Below are positions 36,099 through 47,976 of a DNA stretch of 64,000 nucleotides, piece after piece. The DNA is from Chloranthus sessilifolius. Lineage: Eukaryota > Streptophyta > Magnoliopsida > Chloranthales > Chloranthaceae. Within the stretch, counting starts at the first letter, position 1; each line of letters starts with the position of its first letter. The notes under the pieces are model-generated. The model was not told the DNA's origin and ran no database searches. It saw nothing but the letters and a program-made list of their open reading frames with translations. The position numbers were made by a program, and so were the translations under genes. The DNA is taken from contig CM037591.1 in the NCBI GenBank assembly GCA_021018995.1, positions 66,739,901 through 66,803,900 on the forward strand, given 5' to 3'.

Positions 36099-36919
36099 AG
36101 TGGTTACTACAAAGGAACTACTAGAACTGGTTACGCAAATTTTCATCAGATGTACTCGTTGCATATTTCCATTCACTAGCATGGGTAATTGTACAAGTAT
36201 GAGTCTTTAAGTTAGAAACAGTACAGTACTATCAATTTTCATAAAATGAAAACAAAAGACAGTCATCAAAATAAAATCACACCCAGCCCAATTTCTTCTT
36301 TATCAAAGTGAAGTGGTATTGCTTGTATAGTTGCACTAAATTACATTGCACAAGTTCAAAATGGTGTGGATTCTAATGAATTAAAACCGAAGTGTATGGA
36401 CAATCGTGTCATTAATTTTGGGTGGATAAGATTCAATGCAGGTTAGAAAAGGACTCAGGATGAAGCCTAAGAAATGAAAGAAACCAAGCAAAAACCGCCT
36501 AGTGGGCCTCAGAACTCACCCGGGCGACACCTTCAACACCATTTCAAGATAAAAAACTGCCTCAATTTTAGCTCGGGCGACTTTTAAGGGACTTCTGCAT
36601 TAATAAAACTCGCTCGGGCGACTTTTATGCATCATCAGGGTGAGATTGGGAGTATTTAAGGGTTTTGAAACCCTCTTCCCCTCATTTTTTAGCGCGAATC
36701 AGCTTGGAGTTTTGGGGCTTTTCTTTTTTTTCTCCTTGTCTTCTCCAGAGGATTTCTCCCCCTGTCAATGGATATCGCCATTGCAACTACAGAAATTGCC
36801 ACGCTGGTGCATTTCTTCCTTGAAGATCTTCTTTCCTCCTTTGGGATGAGACAAAGGTAACTTTCGTCACCTTTTCTCGTACAAATTTTTTATTTTCTAC
36901 GCATATACCCACGTTTTGC
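36099..36919 (+). other. Spacer between pol and the extra ORF of element 1
   Basis: Noncoding. It contains three more copies of the CTCACCCGGGCGAC-like motif (36515, 36571, 36609) seen in the 5' LTR, then a TATA-like TATTTAAG at about 36652 followed by a C/T-rich stretch, compatible with a promoter or leader for the ORF at 36920. No direct evidence of transcription. Confidence 0.5.
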
Positions 36920-37265
36920 ATGGCTTCAAAGAAGCAATCCACCTCAAGACACCCACGCGAGAGAGTGCCTACCTCCAAGGCCAAGGTCTCGGCGCCAAAC
37001 GCCTTATGGATGACCCACCACCACCGCCCCTGAAAGAAGAACCCTCGGAGTAGTGGGCAGCTATCTTCTTTGAACCCAAATGGTCATTCGAAGGGAGTCT
37101 TTTTAACGACCAACCCACCACTATGTGGGCTAAAAATTACATCAAGAAAGCTCGCCTACAGACCCTCCTTCGACCATTTCATGATCACTATTATCCCCGA
37201 CTAGTCAGATTATTCTACCAAAATTTTCATATTCATGCGGAAGAACAAAAGCTTTGAACGAAAAT
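36920..37265 (+). pseudogene. Extra ORF downstream of pol, part 1 (element 1)
   Basis: An ATG at 36920 starts MASKKQSTSRHPRERVPTSK. After a frameshift near 37000 the frame continues FFEPKWSFEGSLFNDQPTTM and HYYPRLVRLFYQNFHIH. The wording resembles the plant transposon-protein ORFs found after integrase in Athila-group elements (the Y-P-x-L-V-R-x-F-Y-x-N block). It is cut by element 5 after Glu-Gln-Lys-Leu and resumes at about 46765. Standard Tekay elements lack such an ORF. Function unknown. Confidence 0.6.
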
Positions 37266-37495
37266 TGTGACAGCCCGATTTTCCCCAAGGCACAAAAACC
37301 TACACAATATATATTTTTTTTCTTCCTTCAAACATAAACTCAAGGAATATCGGACCGTCGGGTCATACATATAACAATCCGAATACAGAAATTACTTCGT
37401 ATACCAACAAAGGTAGAGTCAAAGTAAAATATAACAACAATAAAGGTTCTTCTATACATAAAAATTGAATAAAATGGACCCATAAGAAAACCACC

Positions 37496-37515
37496 GGTGA
37501 TGGCCGACCATCACC
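37496..37515 (-). promoter_or_regulatory. LTR hairpin (element 5, left LTR)
   Basis: On the minus strand GGTGATGG, loop TCGG, CCATCACC: a perfect 8-base stem. The right LTR (44179-44198) has one stem change that keeps a G-U pair. Confidence 0.7.
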
Positions 37516-37654
37516 TAAACAATGGTTTCAACAACATACCTATAAAATAAATCTTAATATAGTAATAAATCCCCGGACATACCAAGTCCATAATCCAAAA
37601 GACCTCAAAACATCAATTATATAAACCCAAAACATACCCATGTCCAAACCTCAC

Positions 37655-37720
37655 CTAAGGTAAAATTCCCCAAACGGGAGATCCTAAGCCTTTCTCCGCA
37701 GCTGGATCCCGATCTATACC
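37655..37720 (-). CDS. Short LTR ORF after acceptor-like site (element 5)
   Basis: After an acceptor-like TACAG at 37724-37720 (minus) the frame reads GIDRDPAAEKGLGSPVWGIL then Pro and stop. The start pattern G-(V/I)-D-x(1-3)-D-P and the Leu-Pro-stop end recall the acidic ORF in element 1, and the split-codon phase is the same. It is shorter and less acidic, so homology is tentative. Confidence 0.3.
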   Translation of the reverse strand, partial: GIDRDPAAEKGLGSPVWGILP

Positions 37721-40091
37721 TGTACTTGTGACGTATAGTCGAGGGATGAGCTACATCCTAGCTCAATAGGGAAACAACTGAATGAACATATAAGTTAATC
37801 TCTCACATATATTCCATGATATTTAGAAGCATGATTTATCAATGAAATAGCTGGAAAATAATTTAAATGACTGAAAAGATGCGCTGAATGTAACTGTTAC
37901 TTTACATATGTTTATTTATTCTCAACTTGCTCATATAAGACAATGATTTGGCCTAAACACTTAAATCATAACTTAAATATTCTCCGACTTACTATAGCAT
38001 TGGGCGCCCGATGGAATACCCTCTATCGTCGTCTAATCAGACCATTTTCATATCCATTTTCATTCATTCAATACTACTCAGGTCTCTTTCTCATAGGCGA
38101 CGGGGTTTATTCTCAACATAACTACATCCCTGGGATGTCAACTGGTGTACAGATTGGCTGCCGTACCGGTCACGGATATCCGGCCGAGTCAGTCGTGGTA
38201 TCCCATCACGTCGGTGGGGTATTCTCCAAACCTTAAATATCATAATGCACTACATGTAGTTATTCACCGTGTGATTGTGCTAATTATAGTATATTAGACC
38301 TTATCAATCTCATTCACTTTGCTTTACATATTCACATACATCCCTGGGATGTTCAACTCAATGCATCACATAGATGCCTTTTATCACATTCACATCCCCT
38401 GGGGACGTCATATGCTCATTTTACTTTACCTTGTGTTTACACACACATACACACTTAGTATTCACATTTTACATGCACAATTACTCATTTCTATATTGCT
38501 ACATATATGCTCTTGGTATTAAAATACATGTTCAAGGTGTTCCTTACCTCACGCACGGAGCCGTTCAAAGCGACACCATAGTCCCTATCGACGGCTTCCC
38601 GCCCTCAATCTACATCACAAACACACCATGATGCATCAAGAATTAACTCTACTTACTAAAAACCTAGACTTATTTAAGTATTTCTCAAAAATGAGGCAGA
38701 AATGGGCAATTTCATGCCAATATAGAGTTTGATCCAACTTTCCCCCTAAATTTTGGCCTTTAAATCTTTGGATTCACAAAATGGTTAAATCATAAAAGTT
38801 TTAGAGTTCGTTGTCCTCTTTCCAACGCTAAAAGAATTGCATCAATCAGAGTTCAGAGTAAAACGTTATGGCTAAAATACCAAAATAGTACTGGCAACTC
38901 AGACAAAATTGACTAATTGATTTTCCAAAATCGATTGATTGATTTTAAAACAGCAAAAAGTCATCCTCACTAATTGTGACCAGTTGATTAATCAACCCAA
39001 TTTCGATTAATCAAAATTTAAAAATTGATTAATCGATTTTACTCGATTAATCGGTTTTGTTTCTTGAAAAAATCAGAATTTGACCTAGCTTATTACTAAA
39101 TTTTGACCTTTAAAATGGTTGATTCACAAGTTGGTCAATTCATAAAAGTTGTAGGGATTGCTATCTTCTTTCCAACGCAATAAGAATCATGTCAATCTAA
39201 GTTTAGTATAAAATGTTATGGCCAAAATACTAAGGTACTATCAGCAAGCTCAGGCAAAATCGACTAATCGATTTTCAAAATCGATTACTCGATTAATCAA
39301 AATTTTTTTCGATTGATCGGTTTCGTGAAGTTCCTCTCGAATTTCTCTTCTGTCAAAAATCGATTAATCGATTTTTAAAATCGATCAATCGATTTTGACA
39401 TTTTCTGAGCACTTCTAGGGTTTGAACCTTGAAACCCATTTTTCTTCAATTTTTCTTCTTTAATCCATTATTTATGCATAAGATCTAAACTAAATCATCA
39501 TACATATCATATATTTATAAATTCCTACCTCAAATCGAATCGTATGATCGATTCCACGGCTTGAATCAAGAGCTAGGGTCCCTAGATTCCAAATCCCCAA
39601 ATCACACGCGCTATTTTGTTGGGATTTAAAGCTCGTGTACGGTCTCCATGCACAAATCCTCGAGCATTTTCTTCGTTCTCTATAGCTTCACTCTCTCTTC
39701 TTCTTCCTCTTTCTCTCTTTCTTCTCTCCTCAAAAATCCAAAACCCCAAACCCCTTGTGCAAATCGGGTATAGCTTCTACAAGAAGCTTGCCTATTCACT
39801 TAAGGCTCAATGGGATTTGTTCCCAAGAAAATCACATACACTCAAATGGGTATAATCCCAAAACACATATCTCATGTGTAAAATACTAACACGCCAAAGT
39901 GTGTGAAACACACACACTAGTGAATGTATATGACCCAAGTGAACTATTCTTACACCACACATCCATACTCTTTCTCATCTAGTGTAACCTAACACAAACC
40001 ACCAAGTCATTCTCACTTGGTCAAATAAGTGCCCAAATGAGCACGCATCTCGAGGTATATTATTTAAAGTCAAAATTTTTAGACTGTTACA

Positions 40092-40236
40092 TTCTTCCCA
40101 CCTTATAAAATTTTCATCCTCGAAAATTGCCCTAAGTGACTAGGTCTTACCATGCATATCAAGTTAAAAACTCACGTCCAGATATAAATCGATTTATACA
40201 CAAAAAAATTCGGGATTGTTACATTCTTCCCTCCAT
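40092..40236 (-). other. Two polypurine tract/LTR-start junctions in tandem
   Basis: In the sense direction, a purine tract at 40236-40224 is followed by an LTR-like start TGTAACAATCCCG (40223-40211). About 105 bases later comes the palindrome around CGAGGATGAAAA and a second tract at 40104-40092, directly against the true LTR start TGTAACAGTC. The first LTR start is not that of this element's own LTR. Confidence 0.65.
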
Positions 40237-42840
40237 AGGAATTTTTGTCCTCAAAAATTTTGGATCATAATTGAAATTTAATCATCGCCATAAAGGAAAA
40301 GAAAATTGTCCAATCATTAATTGTCAACATGTACTATTAATTGTAATAAAGATCCCCACATACATGTATCAACAGATGAACAATAGCATCGATCATACAT
40401 CCAAAACACCACATTAACATGTTCTGAGATTAAACACACACGATAAGGTATACACTATGATTTTCTCTGCAACCAACGACTTACCCATCACATCGGCGTA
40501 AGTCTTTAATTCCCACATGAACACACATATACACCGCCACGAATAATATTTACTTCGGTTTTCTTCAATTACCTCAAAACCAATTCAATCCAAGGTCCGC
40601 GATTATTTCTCAGCACCACCCATCTGAGTATCCTCACCAAGATTCAATGTCCTCTTAACCAGGTCATCACAATCTCCTCATTTAAGGAATTTCCTTCCTC
40701 GAAAATGCAAGAAAGGAAATCTGAGTAAGAACTCAATTATCAATAATGTATAAAAATATTCACAACTACAAAACATCAAGTCACGCGCACTTATCCCCCT
40801 TGTAGTCCTCACATCGACCCAGGTCACTTGACACAATCACACACTCACTGTCATAGTCAAATCAGCTATGCCCAAAATCAGCATATCCACACGTGTTCAC
40901 ACCGACAATCCACCCTTCAAAATCTACGTAAAAGAGAAGAAGGTACTCCACTACCCTTCGTAAGAAATTTTGCTCTCTCGAAAGTGAACGACGTGACGCT
41001 TGGGTAGTCAATATAGTAATCATTTGTTAAACTCAAATCACACACATCAAATGCTGCAACAAATTAGAATTACATACATTGCGACGAATTGGATTGACAC
41101 ATGGTAAAAGTCGCAGAGTTGAATGGAGATTTGTTACAACACATCATCTAAAGATCGACCACACACTGGTAAAACAAAAAAAAAAACCTATACGCTGAGC
41201 TTTACACTAAGGATGTCCATCTCGCACTAATCAGACCGGTGCTCACTCAAGAGTCTGAGTGATAGATCAATTAACTCATGCACAAGTAACTACAAAACCT
41301 CACTTCCACTACTTGAGAAAGTATCTTTATAAATAGTTGGTAAGAATATATCTACTAAGAAAGAGATACCGACCTTGAGATTACAACCATCATTCTAGAA
41401 ACCGAAATCATATGCAGGACCCTTCAACTGGCAAGCATTTTCTAACTTACTAGTAACCAAACATATCATCAAATTATCCCTTAATGACTGCATCACGTTG
41501 ATAATCATACTGAAAAATTTCCAATAGATACCTCCAAATCTCAGATAATACTTATCTAGCACAGTCACCCACTTATGAAACTTACACAATCAGTCAGAGA
41601 AAAGTTGACTCACCCCATTAATGCTATATCCATTAAAATAAAATCTAACTATAATATGGGACAAATTGAATATATTAATTAATAAAATTTCTTACGGCCC
41701 AACTAGTCATTACCACAATGAAATTTGACACCATCATGCAACCCATGATAACACGCATCCACAAAGCTAAAAATACACTCCTGTGAAATTGGGAATTTCG
41801 ATAACCATCAATTAGGAATAATCTTAATCACTAGTCTAAATGTGCAACTTCCTCCACAATTTAAATTACCATCATCGTAAGCATACCATAATAAATACCA
41901 TCGTTAGCCATAATGTATGTCCACAAAAGTATGAAGTCATTACAACATGAACTTATTACAAACCGGTAATAATGATCTTAAAATCTCAAATTTATGCCTT
42001 CCATTATTCTTATCACACTCAAATACCACTCAGATTATAGAAGGAAAGACACTCGGGCACAATATATCCAATCATTCAAACAAGGAAATAATTCTCGGTG
42101 GCAATTCTAAAGAACACTTGTCGATGCGTAAGATTAAGGTCTTACGTACATGTCAGCCTAGATGAATCGTCTCTTCATGTGCATAGTCCTCAACACAATC
42201 AATAGAGTCACTAATTGTTCTTGTCGTCTTTATTGATCCACTGTCGTCAGGATGGATTGAAAGTGTTTGTAACTGTGCGATCATAATGGTAAGACGAAGT
42301 CTAAGGTTATAGTAGTGATAGCTAATCCAACAGTGAATTGTAAAGTCACTAAAATTTTTATCTTTCCTCAATTAGCTTCCTTTAAACTAAGGGTCCAGTC
42401 TCTAATGTGGGCCATCAAAATCTATGTCAACTACCATCAATATTTCCTTAACGTTCCAAATCCTAAAGAGTTCTTTAATGTACCAGCTCTCTAAGGATGT
42501 AACTCCCTAAGGATGTCCACTTAAAACTATAGTGTTTAACAACTGCACTCAAAGTTAAAAGGAGAGCTTCCGAACACAATGCACTCATGATTTATTAGTC
42601 GGAAAGAAGGACATTATGATTAGATTCGTTAAGTATAAATTTACAAGTCTTAGTTCAATTATTATTATTCATAATGTCAACTCAATTTCAGATTACTAAC
42701 AATCTATCCTTACGTAATGTCACGCTAACTGTCAAGACATATTCAAGTCCCATCCTTATATTGATCACCTACTTAGTTAATCTTTAGAAATTGAAATTTG
42801 TTTATGTCATGCAGGTGATTTAATCAGATGCACATATGAT
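40237..42840 (-). other. Interior of element 5 without recognisable genes
   Basis: About 2.6 kb, AC-rich on the plus strand. No RT, RNase H or integrase motif was found on either strand, and no long frame. It occupies the place of pol. Confidence 0.55.
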
Positions 42841-42855
42841 AGTGTCATGATATAC

Positions 42856-42943
42856 CTTAAGTGTCAAAAGCAACCACAATTTCTAAGGTATTTGTCATCT
42901 AAAAATTTGAGTAAAATCTTGATAATCGATAATAAATCTATAC
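42856..42943 (-). other. Predicted intron A remnant, element 5
   Basis: On the minus strand the gag frame ends Glu-Val-Ser-Gln at CAAG/GTATAG, the same donor position as in elements 1 and 2. A possible acceptor CTTAAG lies 88 bases on. The donor match is good; the acceptor is less sure. Confidence 0.45.
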
Positions 42944-43565
42944 CTTGAGAAACTTCATGTGTCATCTGGGCATCGTGAATCGATGTTTCACTTGTAGGAC
43001 CCTGAGTTGTAAGGAGGATCGGCTCGGAAGTAGACGTCGATGTTACTCGCCTTTGACGTCTCACTGGGCAATCCTTGATCCGATGCCCTTTCTCACCGCA
43101 CTTAAAACATGTGCGCCAAACTAATCGACACTCCTCCGTTTTGTGGTGCTTCCCACAATGCGCGCATATACTGATCGGTGTAGGATCCGAAGAGTGAGAA
43201 GGTACATGGACAAATTCAGGGGTGGCAAGTGCATGATCCTATACTGTGGATCGAGAAGTATCTTACATCATTTTCGAGGTCGTCGCCCCCTTATTCAATG
43301 CTGGACAATGTTTTATCAGGTGTCCCATTCGCCCATACTTGAAACACCCTCTCATGCCTCGCCTATAGTCCGATGTCTTGTGTCATTTTTCACACCTTGA
43401 GCATGACTCAACCTGTGTCAATGGAGAGGTGTGAGTCGTCTCTCTCAATATTTTCATGAGTAATGTAGTCTGTTGAGCCATTGTGTTGATCATCGTTTCA
43501 AGCAACTGCCTATTCTGCTCATTTTCTCCGGTGCGTCTAGTTCTCGCTCTTTTGCATGGTGCCAT
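42944..43565 (-). pseudogene. Shortened gag with duplicated zinc knuckles (element 5)
   Basis: ATG at 43565 starts MAPCKRARTRRTGENEQNRQ and QQTTLLMKIL. The capsid (Retrotrans_gag) core that should follow is missing: the frame reaches SCSRCEK at once. Two zinc-knuckle sets then follow in the minus direction. The first (about 43400-43285) reads SCSRCEK then GCFKYGRMGHLIKHCP, with Tyr replacing a zinc-binding Cys. The second (about 43160-43060) reads CAHCGKHHKTEEC then TCFKCGEKGHRIKDCP, an intact CCHC. Frameshifts separate the parts. The last residues before the predicted donor are His-Glu-Val-Ser-Gln. Nucleocapsid-like RNA binding would be the only recognisable activity. Confidence 0.68.
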
Positions 43566-43935
43566 TGCGATCTGTCAAAATGAAATAAAAATTTTAATCA
43601 ACAATGATCATGATCATTATGGCTCTATATTCCGACAAAACATCTAAAACATATCCTGTATCCTATCACCACACTTCTATCATGATCATCAATTATCTCC
43701 ACTATAAGAGATCGTGAAGATCCACAACCCAAGTTCTAAACGGAACCTACTGCCATGACTTGAGACTTCAAGAACCTAAAGCCTAAGGTTTCCACCAACT
43801 GTGATAGAGTCCTAATTGGATCTCCTATACCCTAATAGAATCTACTGTAATAGTCTTGGGTCCCAACAAGTCCTAAGCCAAGACCTAATGCTTAAGCTCT
43901 ACTGCGACATCATCCCTAGAAGACCCAACGCCTAA

Positions 43936-43947
43936 GCTTTGATACCA
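43936..43947 (-). other. Primer-binding site of element 5
   Basis: Minus strand TGGTATCAAAGC, two bases inside the 5' LTR; close to the tRNA-iMet site TGGTATCAGAGC. Confidence 0.8.
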
Positions 43948-43949
43948 AC

Positions 43950-46764
43950 TGTGACAACCCGATTTTCTCCAAGGCACAAAAACCTACACAATAATTTTTT
44001 TTTTCTTCCTTAAATCATAAACTCAAGGAAAACCGGATAGTTGAGTCATATATATCACGATCCGAATACAGAAATTACTTGGTATACCAACAAAGGTAGA
44101 GTCAAAGTAAAATATAAAAACAATCAAGGTTCTTCTATACATAAAGACTGAATAAAACGGGCCTATAAGAAAACTACCGGTGATGGCCGACTATCACCTA
44201 AACAGTGGCTTCAACAACATACCTATAGAATAAATCTTAATACAGTAATAAATCTCCGGATATACCAAGTCCATAATCCAAAAGACCTCAAAATATCTAT
44301 TATACAAACCCAAAACATACCCATGTCCAAACCTCACCTAATGTAAAATTCCCCAAACGGGAGATCCCAAGCCTTTCTCCGCAGCTGGATCCCGATCTAC
44401 ACCTGTACCTATGATGTATAGTCGAGGGATGAGCTACATCCTAGCTCAATAGGGAAATAACTAAATGAACATATAAGTTAATCTCTCACATATATTTCAT
44501 GATATTTAGAAGCATGATTTATCAATGAAATAGCTGAGAAATAATTTAAATGACTAAAAAGATGCACTGAATATAATTGTTACTTTATATATATTTATTT
44601 GTTCTCAACTTGCTATTATAAAACAATGATTTGGCCTAAACACTTAAATCATAACTTAAATATTCTCCGACTTACTATAGCATCGGGCGCCCGATGGAAT
44701 ACCCTCCATCATCGTCTAATTAGACCATTTTCATATCCTTTTTTATTCATTCAATACTACTCAGGTCCCTTTCTCATAGGCGACGAGGTCTATTCTTAAC
44801 ATAACTACATCCCTGGGATGTCCAACTGGTGTACAGATTGGCAGCCGTACCAGTCACGGATATCCTGTCGAGTCAGTCGTGGATATCCCACCACTTCGGT
44901 GGGGTATTCTCCAAACCTTAAATATCATAATGCACTACATATAGTTATTCACCGTGTGATTGTGATAATTATAGTATATTAGGCATCCTCAATCTCATTC
45001 ACTTTACTTTATATTTTCACATACATCCCTGGGATATTCAACTCAATGCATCACACAGATGCCTTTATCACATTCACATCTCCTGGGGACGTCACATGCT
45101 CATTTTACTTTACCTTGTATTCACACACACACACACACTTAGTATTCACATTTTAGATGCACAATTACTCATTTCTATATCACTACATACATGCTCTTGG
45201 TATTAAAATACATGTTCAAGGTGTTCCCTACCTCACGCACGGAGTCGTTCAAAGCAACACCACAGTCCCTATCGACAACTTCCTGCCTTCAATCTACATT
45301 ATAAACATATCATGATGCATCAAGAATTAACTCTACTCACTAAAAACCTAGACTTATTTAAGTGTTTCTCAAAAACGAGCCAGAAATGGACAATTTCATG
45401 CCAATATAGAGTTTGATGTAACTTTCCTCCTAAATTGTAACCTTTAACTATTTAGATTCACAAAATGGTTAAATCACAAAAGTTGTAGAGTTCGTTGTCC
45501 TCTTTCCAACGCCATACGAATTGTGTTAATCGGAGTTTGGAATAAAAAGTTATGGTCAAAATATCAAAGTAGTACTGGCAACTCAGACAAAATCGACTAA
45601 TCGATTTTAAAAATTGATTAATCGATTTTCCAAAATCCATTGATTGATTTTCAAACAGAAAAAAATCTTGCTCACTGGTTGTGACCAGTTGATTAATCGA
45701 CCCAATTTTGATTAATCAAAATTCAAAAATCGATTAATCGATTTTACTCGATTAATCGGTTCCGTTTCTTGAAAAAATTAGAATTTGACCCAGCTTATTA
45801 CTAAATTTTGACCTTTAAAATGGTTGATTCACAAGTTGGTTAATTCACAAAAGTTGTAGGGCTTGATGTCATCTTTCCAACGCCATAAGAATCACATCAA
45901 TCAGAGTTCAAGACAAAACATTATGGCCAAAATACTGAGGTATTATCAGCAAGCTCAGGCAAAATCGACTAATCGATTTTCAAAATCAATTGATCGGTTT
46001 CGTGAAGTTCATCTTGACTTTCTCTTCTGTCAAAAATCAATTAATTGATTTTCAAAATCGATCAATCAATTTTGACAGTTTCTGAGCACTTCTCGGGTTT
46101 GAACCTTGAAACCTGTTTTTCTTCAATTTTTCATCTTTAATCCATCATTTATGCATAAGATCTAAACTAAATCATCATACACATCATAGATTTACAAATC
46201 CTTACCTCAAATTGAATCGTATAATCGATTCCACGGCTTGAATCAGGAGCTAGGGTTCCTAGCTTCCAAATTCCCAAATCACACGCGCTATTTTGTTAGG
46301 ATTTAAAGCTCGTGTATGGTCTCCACGCACAAATCCTCGAGCATTTTCTTCCTTCTCTGTAGTTTCACTCTCTCTTCTTCTTCCTCTTTCTCTCTTCCTT
46401 CTCTCCTCAAAAACCCAAAACCCAAAACCCCTTGTGCAAACCGGGTATAGCTTCTACAAGAAGCTTGCCTATTCACTTGAGGCTCAATGGGATTTGTTCC
46501 CAAGAAAACAACATACACTCAAATGGGTGTAATCCCAAAACACATATCTCATGTGTGAAACACTAACATTCCAAAGTGTGTGAAACACACACACACTAGT
46601 GAATGTATATGACCGAAGTGAATTGTTCTTACACCACACATTCATACTCTTTCTCATCTAGTGTAACCTAACACAAACCACCAAGTCATTCTCACTTGGT
46701 TAAATAAGTGCCCAGACGGGCACACATTCCGAGGTATACTATTCAAAAATTTTAGGCTGTTACA
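43950..46764 (-). repeat. 5' LTR of element 5 (right copy)
   Basis: Plus-strand ends are TGTGACAACCCG and GGCTGTTACA; it aligns with 37266-40091 across its length with scattered substitutions. Confidence 0.93.
44179..44198 (-). promoter_or_regulatory. LTR hairpin (element 5, right LTR)
   Basis: Same stem as at 37496-37515, with one transition that turns a G-C pair into a possible G-U pair in RNA. Confidence 0.6.
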
Positions 46765-46769
46765 GAAAT

Positions 46770-47709
46770 TGATGGGCACAATTTTTAGTTCGATGTTGAT
46801 CACATCGCCACGACAATGCGTTCCTCTACTGAATTTCTTCAGGCCAGGGGTTTAGCACCACCCATTGGTGAGGTACCATTCCACGATATTGTGGCAAAAT
46901 TGACCAAGGGTGAGTAGGGAACGAGTCAATCAATTAGGAGGGCATACCAACCTCCTGATATGTGGATATTGGATGTGATATTCCGAGCTAACCTTTACCC
47001 TGTGGAGCATGACCGTGAAAGAAGGGGTAAAATTCAGCAAGTGTTGTACGCTCATTTGGCAGCCACTGGTTTAATGCACCAGTTGTAGTGTATGAGGGGC
47101 TCCAAAATGGCCGCAAATAAATTCTTCCAACCAAAAAGAGGTCGTCAAAAACCATACCCTACTCCCACCTCATATCCCAGATGATAGAACAGTATGACCA
47201 CCTTGATAACGAATTTGAGATCCCCTCTGATGAAGTGCGCTTCATGGAGAACATTAAGCAATATAATTTAGACGATTGGAGCTTAAGCTATAATAGCTTC
47301 AAGAAGAGTTTGATTGCGAGACACCACCAGTACAGGTCACACAGGGTGTCCATGCGTAGCAACAGCAACCACCTCTAGCTCAGCAAGCCCCTGATCAACT
47401 AGAACAGCCATCGGGTCAACGTGAAGACGTTCTTATGTTGTCAGAATTCGTCGAACTGGCGGAGATCCAACACCAACAAACTCTTAGCCAGCTCGCTACA
47501 CTGCGTCAGGATAACCAATCGATACATCTGTGATTTGATTACCAAGATCAAATCCTTGCACGCCTTATGGAAAAGGCGTACCCGACTAGCACACCTTACA
47601 ATCTGGGGTTTATGGGGGAAGCTTCAGGTTTAGAAGCTGCACCATTCACCTCGGGACCTTCACACAGTGACGAGCCAGTCACTGATCCACCGGGCGAGCA
47701 GCCGGGTTA
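46770..47709 (+). pseudogene. Extra ORF downstream of pol, part 2 (element 1)
   Basis: It resumes with FDVDHIATTMRSSTEFLQAR and GLAPPIGEVPFHDIVAKLTK, then AYQPPDMWILDVIFRANLYP and IQQVLYAHLAATGLMHQ. The C-terminal part is Gln-rich and coil-like (LMLSEFVELAEIQHQQTLSQ, QLATLRQDNQSIHL), and the frame ends PPGEQPG at stop 47707-47709. With part 1 it would encode roughly 420-430 residues. There are stops at TAG codons and frameshifts near 47090-47330. The layout (N-terminal globular block, coil, acidic tail) resembles plant transposon-protein ORFs of Athila-group elements. The origin by capture is inference. Confidence 0.6.
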
Positions 47710-47976
47710 GTGACTATCCGACAAAAAGGGGTAATCAGTCTAACTCCTTTTGTATAACTGCTATATAAAATATAACCAGTCATATTTCCTGCAATTCTAT
47801 ATACAAATTAATTAGAATAAAATATTTGGATTGCACTCCTTTAGGTCTTTGAACAAATTTACACCTATCTTTCTTAAAACTTTCGATGGTAATTCCCGCC
47901 AGAGTATTGATTAACACAGATTTTTTTTCCTTGATTAACTGACAATGAAGAGGATAGATAGTAGTGTGCACACATG

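Larger units (their letters stand above)
37266..40091 (-). repeat. 3' LTR of element 5 (left copy)
   Basis: Plus-strand ends are TGTGACAGCCCG and GACTGTTACA. It aligns with 43950-46764. It includes the CGACTATACGTCAC block (37729-37744, minus), the hairpin (37496-37515) and a run of CGATTAATCGATT palindromes (about 38900-39400). Confidence 0.93.
37266..46764 (-). mobile_element. Element 5: internally deleted chromovirus-like element
   Basis: A reverse-oriented element with LTRs 37266-40091 and 43950-46764 and a near-matching target duplication (AAAAT 37261-37265, GAAAT 46765-46769). A minus-strand primer site TGGTATCAAAGC (tRNA-iMet type) abuts the right LTR. The 3.86 kb interior keeps a shortened gag with zinc knuckles next to the primer site but no recognisable RT, RNase H or integrase, so it is non-autonomous. 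The LTRs are highly similar, implying a more recent insertion than its host element 1. It lies in the extra ORF of element 1. Confidence 0.9.
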
